From assembly GCA_947561715.1 (NCBI GenBank), contig OX387202.1:12971001-13035000 (forward strand): a stretch of 64,000 nt of DNA. The letters are read 5' to 3'. The notes beneath the pieces are model-generated. The model made no database searches. It was not told where the DNA came from and was given only the letters and a program-made list of their open reading frames with translations. This DNA is from Ascidia mentula (taxonomy: Eukaryota; Chordata; Ascidiacea; Phlebobranchia; Ascidiidae). Below, in pieces: positions 23,251-34,713 of the stretch (its first letter is position 1; each line of letters opens with the position of its first letter). The position numbers and the translations under genes are program-made.

Positions 23251-25420
23251 ATGTTTAAAACCGTCCGACTGTTGACGACTAAGGACGAGGCAAATATACG
23301 GAAAATACTACTGGTGTATTTGGAGTTAGAGCCAACTTCGAAATGCGTCGGATTGTCACCTCGAGAAAAAGAAAAGTTTATTCAAGCCTACTTGAAGGTA
23401 TATACATTGCTTGCGCATGTTTTAAACTTGAAATAAAAATTCGTAAATCCAAACAGTCGTTTTCTTATTGAAGCACCATTTACAGATGTACTCATAAAGA
23501 ACTCGCTTTATTACATCAGGATTAGCCTCTATTTAAGCAAGTGCTTTGTGTATATTATCCTCACATTCCATACCATAGAGGTAATTTGACTACTTACAAG
23601 TGTACTCCATAGAATTGACAAAGTTGCAGTTTAATATAAAGATTAATTGATTCGTCTAACAATTATTGCCATGGTGTTTGCCATTCAGTAGTTCTGTAGA
23701 GTTTAAGTTTCTTCCCACGGTCCACAGAATGCGTATTGCGTCGACGCACGCACAACGCATCCGAAAACAGACCGACGAAAACAAAACCATATGTTAAAAG
23801 ATGCTTAACAGAGAATCCGTCATCGCAAGATTGACTAACATTAATTAAAGGGAGAAATGAGTACTGTTGTAAATGGTACGAACAGCAATGTTTGGTAGAG
23901 AAAAAAAAAATTTGTTGTATCCGGCACATAAATAAAATTTTTGTGGGGTTGCGAATTTTCTGGCAAAAAATTTCGAAAGAGGGATAAATGAACATCAAAT
24001 TTATTCACATATGCGTGTCCACTTTAACGATTTTATTTACTTGATAATTCAAATCGTTTGCTTCATGTTTTAACAATTTTCAACCTGTATGAATTTACTA
24101 GTCCATTGAAACATGGCTTGTTTAAAACGGCGACAACACAGCTCCAACCACAATATTTAAACTCTTGTATCGCCAATTGTTTTTTGGAGTACGCGCATAA
24201 CAATTAAAATTACTTGTCATCGGCTTTATTTTGCAGAAAGTCGTTCCACATGGTTCATCATGGGGTATATTCGAGACAGAATCGGATGAGCTGTGTGCGT
24301 GTATCTTTGTTTCTGACGGAACGAAAATCATAGTTCCCGGCGACCTTGGATTGGATGAAAGTACTCAAGCACTGAATAAATTAGCCACGGTAAAGTTTTA
24401 AACACTCCATGTCAAAAATGACATTGTAGAAAAAATGTTTACAATCAAAAAATTTTTTACGCCGAATACATATTTTGTGTTATTAGAATGATGATTACTT
24501 TTATCGTTAAAATTACAGAAAAAAAGTAGAACGAAAACTTTGCTATGATGGAAGCGACCATACAATTTCGTGTTTCAACAAAATGAAATATACATAAAAA
24601 TTAATCAGTCAAATCTACCGGTCCCAATTGGTCATGATCTCGCGGCAAGATTCGCATTGGCTTTCAATCTTTCCAACCACGTCAAACAAATTTAATTACC
24701 AAGTGACCTGAATTAACTTCAATATGACAAAAATACACAGTTTGATGAATTTATGGAAAAGGAAGTGCCACAAATAGTTCAGAATCAACGATTCCGCCTA
24801 TTGGAAACTTGTATTGTTCTTCCTCAGTATCAGAGATTGGGATTCTCTACCGCATTAGTAAAAAGGTATATTTCTTATCAGCACACAAAAAGCAGTAGTT
24901 GTTACTACCGGATCAGCCTGGCTTTTTATTAGAAATATATATTTCGCCCAACTGGCCACTTCAGTTTCCTAATGCCCGTGGGGCAAAATATATACTCCTA
25001 ATAAAAAGCCAGGCTGATCCGGTAGTAAAAACTACTGCTTTTTTGTGTGATTACAAGGTATATTTTGAAAGTGTTTATGTCCACTAAAGATAAATAGTAA
25101 TACAATATCATACAGTTCCACGCAGTCACAGGCCCATCGCCTCTTTGACCCATTATGTTTTGCATTGGCCAATAACGACATGTTTTAACAGAAGCGAAGA
25201 AACTGCTATTGAAGACAATTGCACGATGTTGGTGCTGGTTGCAAACTCTGGCCAATCAAGATCGACGGCAAAAAAGTGCGGTTTCAACTTTTGCAACAAA
25301 GTTTTGTACAAGGATTATAAAGATCGAGTGAGCGGTGAACGTATTTTCCAAAATATTGCAGCCTTGCACACTGGCGCTGTTCTCGGTTATAAACAACTAC
25401 CAGTGAAGCACAAACTATAA
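23251..25420 (+). CDS. GNAT-family N-acetyltransferase, copy 3
   Basis: Exons 23251-23397, 24237-24389, 24741-24865, 25192-25420; 217 aa, intact. Exon 1 starts MFKTVRLLTTKDEAN; exon 3 holds LPQYQRLGFSTA (acetyl-CoA loop); exon 4 holds VANSGQSRSTAKKCGF. Unusual residues: KVVPHGSSWG in exon 2 (His and Ser for Gln and Leu), FCNKV (Cys for Tyr), DYKDRV for DYEDPV. Compact introns; intron 3 holds a palindromic MITE. It is the inverted partner of copy 1: the upstream 22700-23250 is the reverse complement of 14660-15110. Confidence 0.82.
24888..25042. mobile_element. Palindromic MITE in GNAT copy 3 intron 3
   Basis: Nearly perfect inverted arms of about 65 bases: AGCAGTAGTTGTTACTACCG at the left is matched by the inverse of CGGTAGTAAAAACTACTGCT at the right. 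Both arms contain GGATCAGCCTGGC or its inverse, leaving only a short loop. It is not seen in the same intron of other copies. Confidence 0.75.
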
Positions 25421-27778
25421 TAAACCAACGTGTATTGTTACGACCACCTATTGATCCTCAAAACAAAATCTATCGTTCTTGTTATAACTTGTTGCCGTAC
25501 AGTAATTACAACAATGAAGGGAATGGCGACACGACTGAGTTGAAATTAGGTCTTGGGGTTATTAAAGGCTTGAGCAATTTTCCAGCAATCAATTTCGACA
25601 TAAGAAGTTAATACATTTATTTACATATACGTGTGCACGATTTTTTTCCAGCAAAATTTATCGACTTTTTGCTTCATATTTTAAAATAAATTTACCAACA
25701 GCCTGTACCAATTGACTATCACTGAAAATGTGTTAAACTAACCATGCCCGTCTGCTTTAAGAAAAGCATTGAATCTTATATTAAATGTTGAAACTTATGC
25801 ATAAGCTGTTGATTGTTGAACTGCTGGTATGATGTATTGGTTCCGTATATTGTTTGTCATAACCACATTTTGCGTCAAGTTGAACAAAACAACCATCGAT
25901 TAGATCACTAAAAAGTTGTTGTAAACTTGGAAAGCAAAATGAAATTATTCTTAATGCCTTCATTAGCATTAAAAGGTGGTTCTATCTGGTTTTATGGCGT
26001 ACATAAATCATATGCGTGTTGAAAATAGATGTTATTCTTATTTTGATTCCTGCGATATATATAGTTCGACCTATTTCTGTCATTACATTCTATTTCTGGC
26101 CACCCATGTTTGGGCATTCAACCGATTTCTGAGCTCACAGCTATATTTTAAGGTTCAGAATCGTGCGGTTTCAGGTGAATTGAAATGTATGGCGCTGATC
26201 TGTGGTGTAAAACTAATACAGCGCTGAGGGCCAGTTAATAACCTTTATGGATTTTGCGTGGGACCCGATAATCAATGTTTTTATTTACATTTCTTTTGTA
26301 GCGCTATCGTCTTTTATGCCACCCAATGACATTATAAAATTGTAATCTACCAGTGAGGTAGTTACTATAAATTTGTTATTCTTTGGTCTTCAAGCATGAG
26401 TGAAACTTAAGTGACACGAGCTATAAGCCCCGTATCGTGCCGGAGTCAAGCAGCGTTTCTGAAACCCATGGTGTAAATAGTGCGTCCTTGTAACAGAGTA
26501 TATCACTTGGCACAGTTCGACGAATGTTTTATAAACCAAATAAATGTACATCGGTTTATTAGAGCAAGTGGTGCCTGTATTTTTTTCAATTGATTCAACA
26601 GTGTATCTTTACAATGCAATCGAAAATCCTCGAAATTACATGTGTTCTGTAGATCAGTAATACATCAGTCTAACACACCTTTGCGTGCAACACGAATATT
26701 AACAGATCCCGCAAAAAACCCTGATGGGGTATTTAGACGCATTATCGTGTCGAAGGAATGGCAGTGAATATATTGCCTCACCCTTAATCCTAACCGCAAG
26801 AAGAAACTGAACAAAGCGCTGAATGTAACAGCAGTTTCCATTTCATTGTATAGGGTACGAGAATGTTTTGGGAAACACGTACAGGGACTTTCGCTTTCCC
26901 AAAATATTCCTTTATCGAAACCGCATTTAAATGTTGACTTCTTAATCATGCTGCCAGTACAACTTTCTCCAGGGCAAGATGTTCAACCTTTTACGAAAAG
27001 TGTGGAAAACAACGCGCTTTAGAACAGGCAAGCTGGTAGACCAGCAGGCACGCAGATTTCCACTTTGTGGTAGCTTTCGGCCAATGGTCGATCCGTTTGC
27101 TACGAAACTAGATACCAATCAACAGAGACGAAGCACGTGGAGCGCACAGTGTGTACACCTGACTGCAGCTCTCATTGACTGTTATGACTCTTTGTTCATT
27201 TAACGTGCTTTAGTTTTCGTACAACGCGGATTGTAACTGTGTTTGTATGGTTTGGTCTTTCAGCGTTAATTAACCATAGTTTCGCCCCCTGTCTAAAGTG
27301 CATTTCATACGGATTATTCACGACCCAAAGTCACCAGTTTTGATGGACCGTCAAGACACAAACAGTAAAATTACCGGTTGTAGCACGGTAGCGGACGCTC
27401 AGATGAACCGACAAGATTTCAACGTAAATTTGCAACAAGGTTAATTGTTAAAAATGTTTACAATAACATTGTTTAAACACTAACTGAGTTGTTTCCGACC
27501 TATCTTTGCCAATAATGTCAAAAAATATATGTAAGTGTTGTTTTTAGTAGCTGGCGACATTTCTTTTTAGGATTTCTGGCATCACAATGTGTAATTAAGG
27601 TTGTTTATCAAGTTAGGATGTTGTCAGCAAATGTTTATAACGCTTGCAACTACATTTGTATTTAAAAAAAAACTTGCAAATCCTGTAATTCCGCAAAGCC
27701 CGATATCCCTTAGACGCAAAATTTGGTGGAAACACTGAATTTGGTTTACATTTTATTTCAGGAAAAAGTGTGAGACCA
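25421..27778. other. Intergenic with dispersed repeats
   Basis: About 26150-26335 is an inverted copy of the repeat at 835-1049. About 27040-27170 shares words with the hammerhead-element neighbourhood at 21340-21440 (CCACTTTGTGGTA, CAACAGAGACGA, GTGGAGCGCAC) and ends GTGTACACCTGACTGCAGCT, a decayed hammerhead-element end. No gene seen. Confidence 0.5.
27751..27760 (+). promoter_or_regulatory. Candidate trans-splice or 5'UTR splice acceptor
   Basis: TTTTATTTCAG ends at 27761, only 17 bases before the ATG at 27779. In an organism with spliced-leader trans-splicing this is where the leader would join; an ordinary 5'UTR intron is the alternative. Confidence 0.4.
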
Positions 27779-30700
27779 ATGCCAATGAAAAGGGTCTGCT
27801 TATATTTTACTATTTGGCAAGCAACCTTGCTATCAGTTTGTGTGGTTGGACTCTTCTTCGGTGCTTACCGAGTCTACGGCCCTGTGGTAAGCATTAAAGT
27901 TTGTTACTTTTACATGCCTAAACCAGCAAGACTTTGATGGGTTAGAAAAATGTTTCAGCACAAATACGTTTTTAGCAATAGTGTCTCTTTTCCTAAGCCA
28001 TAGGCTACAGGCAAATTATGTTAACTTATTTTTGAACCTTAACCTCCATAAAACATCTGTGTTCAAAAAATGTTTTCAAACAGAAACATTCTCACCAAGA
28101 CTGTGACCCAAGAAATTCGAAAGGTGAATTATGTTTACCATACACGGGTGTCTCGGTTGTAAGCTGATCTTAATCTACGAAGGGATAATTACATTTCATT
28201 TAAGTGATTTTTATTTTACGGCAATAAATTGATCACTTTGCAGTTCGACTATCCATACATTGCCTTGCTCCGGAGGCTCCGAAAAACTCAAAGCTAATTG
28301 AAGAAACGAATAGAAACTTTACAATGGGAGAAGAAACCAGTTTTCAATGTGTTTACGGATACCATCTTTTTGGTGATGAGAAATTGACGTGCGTGGCTGG
28401 TGGTCAGTGGGTCAAGAAAGGGTTTTGCATTAACAAAGGTGAGGCACATAGCGAATTAATGCTAGAAGGCCTAATTTTTGTGTTCGTGTGTTGCAATTGC
28501 CTGACATTCGTAAATGTGCGTTGCTATTGCCTGACTTGCGTATTGTTGTATTATAAATGACTGACTTCGTGATTGTGTGTGGAATTGCCTGATTTTCACG
28601 ACCGAGTGTTGCAATAACTGAAATTTATTTCCTTTACAGCTAACATTTCGGAAAAATGCTCAACACCAGTTACACCACTCAACGCAACTTTCTTTGATGT
28701 TTTGCGGTCTTACTACACCCTGGGAGATATAATAGACTACCAGTGTGACACAGGATATCAGATTACTGGTGACGGAATATTGGTTTGCACCAAAGGCAAC
28801 CAGTGGAGACAAGTTGGTCGATGTCGTCCAAACGGTTGGTTACTGTCAGTGTATACATTTTGGTGTTCCAACCATTCAAAAAGTTATCAAACCATATTAT
28901 AACTATGCCATATTTGTGCCAACCTCGTTATACAAAAATGTTTTTGACAAGACTACAAAACACTTTTTTTTCTGCTTTGTTTGGCAATTGCCTATAAACT
29001 CGATTACAAAATAACTTCAACTTATTATTTTGCAGAAAACGAGTTGGAAAGATGTAAAACTCCTTTAGAAAGAAACAACACGTATTTTTCTAAACTCCCA
29101 AATGATTCTTATAATCTTGGTGATGAGATTGACTACCATTGTATGGTTGGTTACCAATTAATCGGAGATGGTAAGATGGTTTGTGCAAGGAACGGAAAAT
29201 GGCGTCAGACGGGATATTGTCGTTTACTAAGTAAGTTGTAAAATTGTTTATGAGACATGTGCTGTTTACACCGTAACAAGGCAAAAACAATTGGGATTAC
29301 GATAACACTGTTTCAAAAACTTGGATTAAAGCAACTCTAAGTAACATAACGCCAACATCTTTGCTAGCATTTTGTCATGAGTAAGTTGTATTTTCCATAG
29401 TAAATCATACGGCGCAATGCGATGCACCAGTTGCACCAGACAATGCCGAGTTAAGCGGTTTAAGCGAGGTTTTGCAAACCAACTATTCCCTGGGAGATGA
29501 AATAAAGTACCAGTGTGATACTGGATATCATCCTACTGGTGATGGAAGTATGGTTTGCACTAAAGGCAACCAGTGGAGACAATTTGGTCACTGTCGCTTA
29601 AACGGTTTGTTGTCCAAAATGTAGTTGAAGTATTGTTCTGTTATATTTAACACGTTCGATTACAATATCCCTGTTGGTAACAATTCATTGAAAAAGGTAA
29701 TTACACACAAAAACAACGCAAAAATATTAATTCGCAGAAAACCATACTAAACGTTGCAAAGCCCCTTCGGAAAAAAACAACACACGCTTATTTCAAGACT
29801 CAAATGACACTTACTCTTTGGGTGATGAGATCGACTACCAGTGTGTGGTTGGTTACCAATTAGTGGGAGATGGTAAGATGGTTTGTGCAAGAAACGGAAG
29901 TTGGTGGCAGGCGGGATATTGTCGTTTACAAAGTAAGTTTCTTGTTGTACCGCGGTAAATGTTTGTTTGTGAACACCAACTCGCAACCATACGAACATTG
30001 GAACATAGGAAGGCAGCAGGTTTAAAAAATAATTTTCTCATAACTCCATTGACACCAAGAACGCCGACACAAGGTTTTACTTGTTCACGCAGACGTCTTG
30101 TATTGCAGAGATTCGGAATGAGATATGCGGTGAACCGATTGAACCAGACAACGCGAATTTTAACGGGGTTTTGCAAACCAATTACACTCCAGGAGATGAA
30201 ATAGACTACCAATGTGACACTGGATATCAGCTAATGGGTGATGGAAAGATGGTTTGCGTTAAAGGCAGTTTGTGGAGACAAGTTGGCCACTGTGTCCCAT
30301 CCGGTAAAGATGGTTAAATAAACTTTGTACTTATTTGGACATCACCGAATACTGATGAGGTTACCTTAGCTTTTGTTAATTGAGATTAGTTTTTTAGTGA
30401 AATACATGCACTTTTATTCCCCTTTTTCGAACGTGGCTCAGTATTTTCACCGTACCGGTCATCCTGCTAGATGTGATGCAAATACGTTATAACACTCCTA
30501 TTTCTTACATCACACACCATCAGTTTCTGCAATAACAAATTTACTCTACCTGAATATAAACAGAAGACAAAAAAACAGAAAAGTTTTAAATTGAAATAAA
30601 TTCCAGATAAAAGAATTCTTGGTAATGTAGGATTTCCCGGCTTTAGGTATTCAGTGCAATCCTCCTAATGACACGGTAAACGGAAATTTCCAGCCAGTGA

Positions 30701-32158
30701 AAGCGATGTACAATGTAAACGACTCAGTGAGCTATTCTTGCGACTCTGGATACGGAATAGAGGGCTACTATTTCCTTACCTGCCTCCAAAACGGTGCATG
30801 GAATTACCCAACCCCAAAGTGTACCGAATTAGGTAACGAAAAAAATACATACGTGCTCGTAATGTGCTTGAACCTCAAAAAATCATATTGGTTCCAGCGT
30901 GATGGATTTAATTCAGTAAACGTCATATTTTGTTAAACGACTTTATAAAATATGTTGACGTCTTATTCAGAGACTCCACAGTGCATCAATGGAAGTTGGA
31001 CGACGTATTTTTATCCTTTACTGAACGCACGCGAGGGAACCTTCGCCAATATTAACGAGTACTGCAGGAGTTATCCAGACATGTGTCCTCAGAAATTGCC
31101 AAGCGCCGTTGATGTAGTTTACGAGGAAAATAGGCGACTACATCATTATCGCTTGAAAAAGCAGATCGTCCACCTTGACCCGCAAAGAGGCCTCACTTGC
31201 TTGAATTCTGAGCAAATCGACGGTCGGCTGTGCTACCGTATTTATGCTGTGCGGTTCTGCCTACCGGTTCCTGCAGGTAGTTTTGATGTAAAACAGTGAA
31301 GTGGAAGAATGAATCGCGTTAATATAAGCCAGCAAATAGTCCATGAAAACCTTCACAGTTTGAAAATGTTTTGTTTTCTAGCAGAGTGCTGGTTTAGAAT
31401 AAACACATTAAAATATTCAATGTCAATATTTGTTGGCGTTTAATATGTTCGGTAAACACTGGTTTTAAGCATCTCTTATCAACCCATGCTATAATATATT
31501 CCAGATGCTCCTTCATGCAGTCAACAGTGGACGCGGTTTTTAAACCAAGATCGTCCGAGCGGCACGGGCGATTACGAAGGAATAGTTTTAATTAGCGGAC
31601 AAACTATTTGCCAAAACTACCCAACCTCAATCGATGCTCGACTTGTACATTCTAACGAAGATGTGCGAGCGAGTGGTCGAAAATTGCGACAAACTGGAGC
31701 CCAAGTGTCTTGCGTAAATGCTGACAACAACGGATCTTGTCCTGACATGAAAGTGCGGTACTGTTGTAAAGGTAAATTTTCAATAGTGTTGACGTTACGG
31801 TAACGGCAATGTTTGAAGAAATGTTTCGCAATACATATGCTTTTTTCTTTCGTTAACCTTTGCAGAGGTCACCTGCCCGTCAGGAAAGTGGACACACTTC
31901 TTCAACCTCGACTCACCGGACGGAGAGGGAGATTACGAGATGATTGTTGACGCAAGGAGAAGGCATCCGACCCAAATGTGTAGCGGAAATGTAACAGCTA
32001 TTGATGCTCGGAATGTTAATGACGGTGGCTGGGGTTATTCGCAGCACGCACGTCCGGTCCACATAGATACGAATGTTGGGTTTTGGTGCTTAAACAGTGA
32101 GCAACCCCTAGAATTTAAAGATTGTCGCGACTACCGCGTTCGCTTTTGCTGTGAATGA
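27779..32158 (+). CDS. CCP x7 - WxxW(CysD) x3 protein, 12 exons
   Basis: Exons 27779-27886, 28084-28123, 28244-28438, 28640-28834, 29036-29230, 29401-29604, 29738-29932, 30109-30303, 30647-30832, 30971-31276, 31505-31771, 31866-32158: 2379 nt, 792 aa. Phase agrees across every junction. Residues 1-36 hold two basic residues then a long hydrophobic run (signal peptide or type II anchor). A 40-nt exon adds a short linker. Residues 50-504 are seven CCP modules, one exon each, with four Cys and a Trp. Residues 505-792 are three mucin-type WxxW modules (SWTTYF, QWTRFL, KWTHFF; ends VRFC or VRYC). The first Trp is kept but the second is Phe/Tyr/Leu. Likely extracellular recognition or matrix protein; partner unknown. 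Poly(A) signal near 32345. Exons 1-2 are the least certain. Confidence 0.82.
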
Positions 32159-32518
32159 TTGCCCGAGTTTAATGTTACTTTGGGTCGTGTAACTGTACAA
32201 AGAAGTTTTTTCGTTTGTGTATATATGCCAGTATCACACAAAATACATTTTAACCTCCAAATACACCTGCTGGGCCACAATTCCAAATTAAACCTTTATT
32301 GCCACTTAGTTTCTTTGTATTTGTTGTTTCGAACGAAATCATAGAATAAAAGTCAAATGCCAAAACACACGCGCATTTATAGCGCAGTAGTAGTGATATA
32401 AGTATTCGTACAGAAAATACCACACAAAAGTAAAAATAACGTTGGTAACCACGCTGGTGAGCTTGCGGCACATTTTACATAATTCATGCGGCTGCTCCAT
32501 GCAAGACAACACAGTAAT

Positions 32519-32966
32519 GTGTCATGCAATGGCACGATTGGCAGCATTGCGCAGGTCCTTACTTGGCGATCACAGCTATCGTATCGAGATCATTAGGTTT
32601 ACAGGCATTGCAGCCTAGCTGGATTAACCATTTTTTTCCTAAAATGTCGAAGCGATATTCCAAAAATCAATCTCCCAGTAAGGTTTGAACTCACGACCCT
32701 GTGCTAACCAGGCCTAAAGCTCTACCAACTGAACTACGGGAGCTTAGTGGCTTCACGGAATATATTGCAGGAAATGTACACTTGTGCGCACAACTTGTCA
32801 GGCAACTTTTATACACGTACAGGATCTCTACCATCATCAGACTCAGTATTGTCTCGCTCTGTCAGGAAAAACCTAATGGTCCTATATGATAGCTGTGATC
32901 GCCAAGTAAGGACCTGCGCAGTGGGGCGATCCTGCCAATCATGCCATTGCATGAAATATTACTGCA
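32519..32966. mobile_element. Composite element: tRNA-derived SINE inside a MITE-like inverted repeat
   Basis: The ends are inverted repeats of about 70 bases: CATGCAATGGCACGATTGGC on the left, and its inverse GCCAATCATGCCATTGCATG on the right. In the middle the reverse complement of 32680-32750 reads CCGTAGTTCAGTTGGTAGAGC (A box) and GTGAGTTCAAACC (B box). Confidence 0.7.
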
Positions 32967-32999
32967 TATATAAAGATTAATTTACTCGTTTGAGAATAA

Positions 33000-33195
33000 T
33001 TACCATAGTGTTTGCAAGTCAGAATGCATCACCTCCATGTCTGTAAACGCACCCAAAAACAGACCGACGAATATTCGTATGAAAAAGTATGTTAAAAAGT
33101 GCTGTACACAGAATCCGTCATCGCACCAATGACGCCAAAGGGATAAATGACCAACGTTGTTGATAGTACAAACAAACACCAACACTTTACTGCAT
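33000..33195. repeat. Conserved GNAT intron-1 block
   Basis: Matches intron 1 of copy 1 (about 14040-14215) and of copy 3 (about 23690-23870), always in the same orientation relative to the gene. Here it stands upstream of exon 2 of copy 4, showing that copy 4 once had an intron 1. Open frames differ between copies, so it is not a nested gene. Confidence 0.6.
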
Positions 33196-33310
33196 TAGCT
33201 GCAGTATTGAAATTCGTGCATCGGCGATTGCTTAATGACATGCACTGACATAGCCTTTCCGAAATTTCGAAATTGGAGAATTCTTAAATGTCTTCTACCT
33301 TCGTTTGCAG

Positions 33311-34713
33311 AAAGTTGTTCCACAGGGTTTATCATGGGGTATATTCGAGACAGAATCGGATGAGCTGTGTGCGTGTTTTTTTGTTTCTGACGGGATGAAA
33401 ATCGTAGCTCCCGACGACCTTGGATTGGATGAAAGTACTCCAGCACTGAATAAATTGGCCACGGTAAAGTTAAACTCTCCACATCAAACATTACATCGTG
33501 GTAAGGATGTTTACTATCAAAACTAACGCAAGAAATTCTTTGGGGCTTGTGTTCTTGAAGAATAAAAACTAGGCGATGATTATAGCCACAATTCAATTTC
33601 GTGTTTTGCCAAAATGCAATAAATTAAATTGAACTATAGCCAACTCCGTCAGTCCAATTTCTACGTGATCTCACAACATGATTCGTATTTGGAGACAAAA
33701 GAAATTCTTGTTCCAATTTGTACAACCACTCTAAACCAATTTAATTAACAAATACTGAACTGAATCAACTTCTTTATGTCAAAAATGCACAGTTTGATGC
33801 CTTTACGGAAAAGGAAGTGCCACAAATAGTTCAGAATCAACGATTCCTCCTCTTGGAAACTTGCATGGTTCTTCCCCAGTACCAGAGCATGGGATTTGGC
33901 ACCGTATTAACAGAAAGGTATTCTCATAACTTACCGTTCGTCTCATGTTTCACTGTAAACTAAAAGCTTGATGTCTAAGTTGTATTTCAGAAAACAATTA
34001 CCAAAAACCTATCTGTAGATGTCAGTCTTGTTAGAACCCTAAAACCGGTTTACCATGTTGGCTTACTAAAAAATTTGTCGGTCCAAATTTTTACAGAAAA
34101 AAAATAATTGTCTGCAGGGTCTGTCCCATACGCACATTTGATCGATTTGTCCCAATCTGAACCAGCGCATTTTTAGGGCACTCGCGCATCCATTTTATCT
34201 ATGTAGATGAAACACAGGCCGTATATTATTTTTTAGTCGGGTCACGCGTTTCCTAGCACCGGCCTTGATTGCGTTCTTTTGCCTATGACCGCTCTGGATG
34301 GGGCATTGTTCTGCAGCACTTAGATTTTTTTAGTCAACTAAACTACCACAAATGGGATTATTTTCTTTTCATTCCATCATTTCTTGTCATCCAAATGTTA
34401 ACACGTTTTTAAAAACAATTTTGCCATCGTCTCGTTGGGTCATTAGGTTTTACTTGGGGCAACAACAACATGTTTTTACAGAATCGGGGAAATGGCCATT
34501 GAAGACAATTGCACGATGTTGGTGCTGGTTGCAACCACTGGCGAGAATATGCTGTACCTTCACGAAAAGTGCGGGTTTAACTTTTACAGTGAGGTTTTGT
34601 ACAAGGATTATGAAGATCCAGTGAGCGGTGAACGTATTTTCCAGAATATTGCAGCTTCGCACACTGGCGCTGTTCTCTGTTATAAACAACTACCAGTGAA
34701 ACACAAACTATAA
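33311..34713 (+). pseudogene. GNAT copy 4, lacking exon 1
   Basis: Exon 2 33311-33463, exon 3 33793-33917 and exon 4 34482-34713 are intact and in phase, with AG and GT splice sites. The acetyl-CoA loop reads LPQYQSMGFGT, and exon 4 has a variant with one extra residue (ATTGENMLYLHEKCGF). No exon 1 is found between here and the CCP-WxxW gene ending at 32158; that interval holds a SINE/MITE and the remains of intron 1. Either it is a 5'-truncated pseudogene whose remaining exons have not decayed, or it uses a different first exon. AATAAA follows at 34762-34767. Confidence 0.7.

Noticed and set aside
27779..32158. Identity with the ascidian allorecognition CCP gene vCRL1 or the Themis loci
   Set aside because: Those have other partner domains as I know them; CCP content alone is not enough, and no gene symbol is given.
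33195..33596. 133-residue minus-strand frame and similar ones at 58664-59119 and 13510-13779 plus
   Set aside because: Antisense shadows of GNAT exon 2; their similarity to each other follows from the exon.
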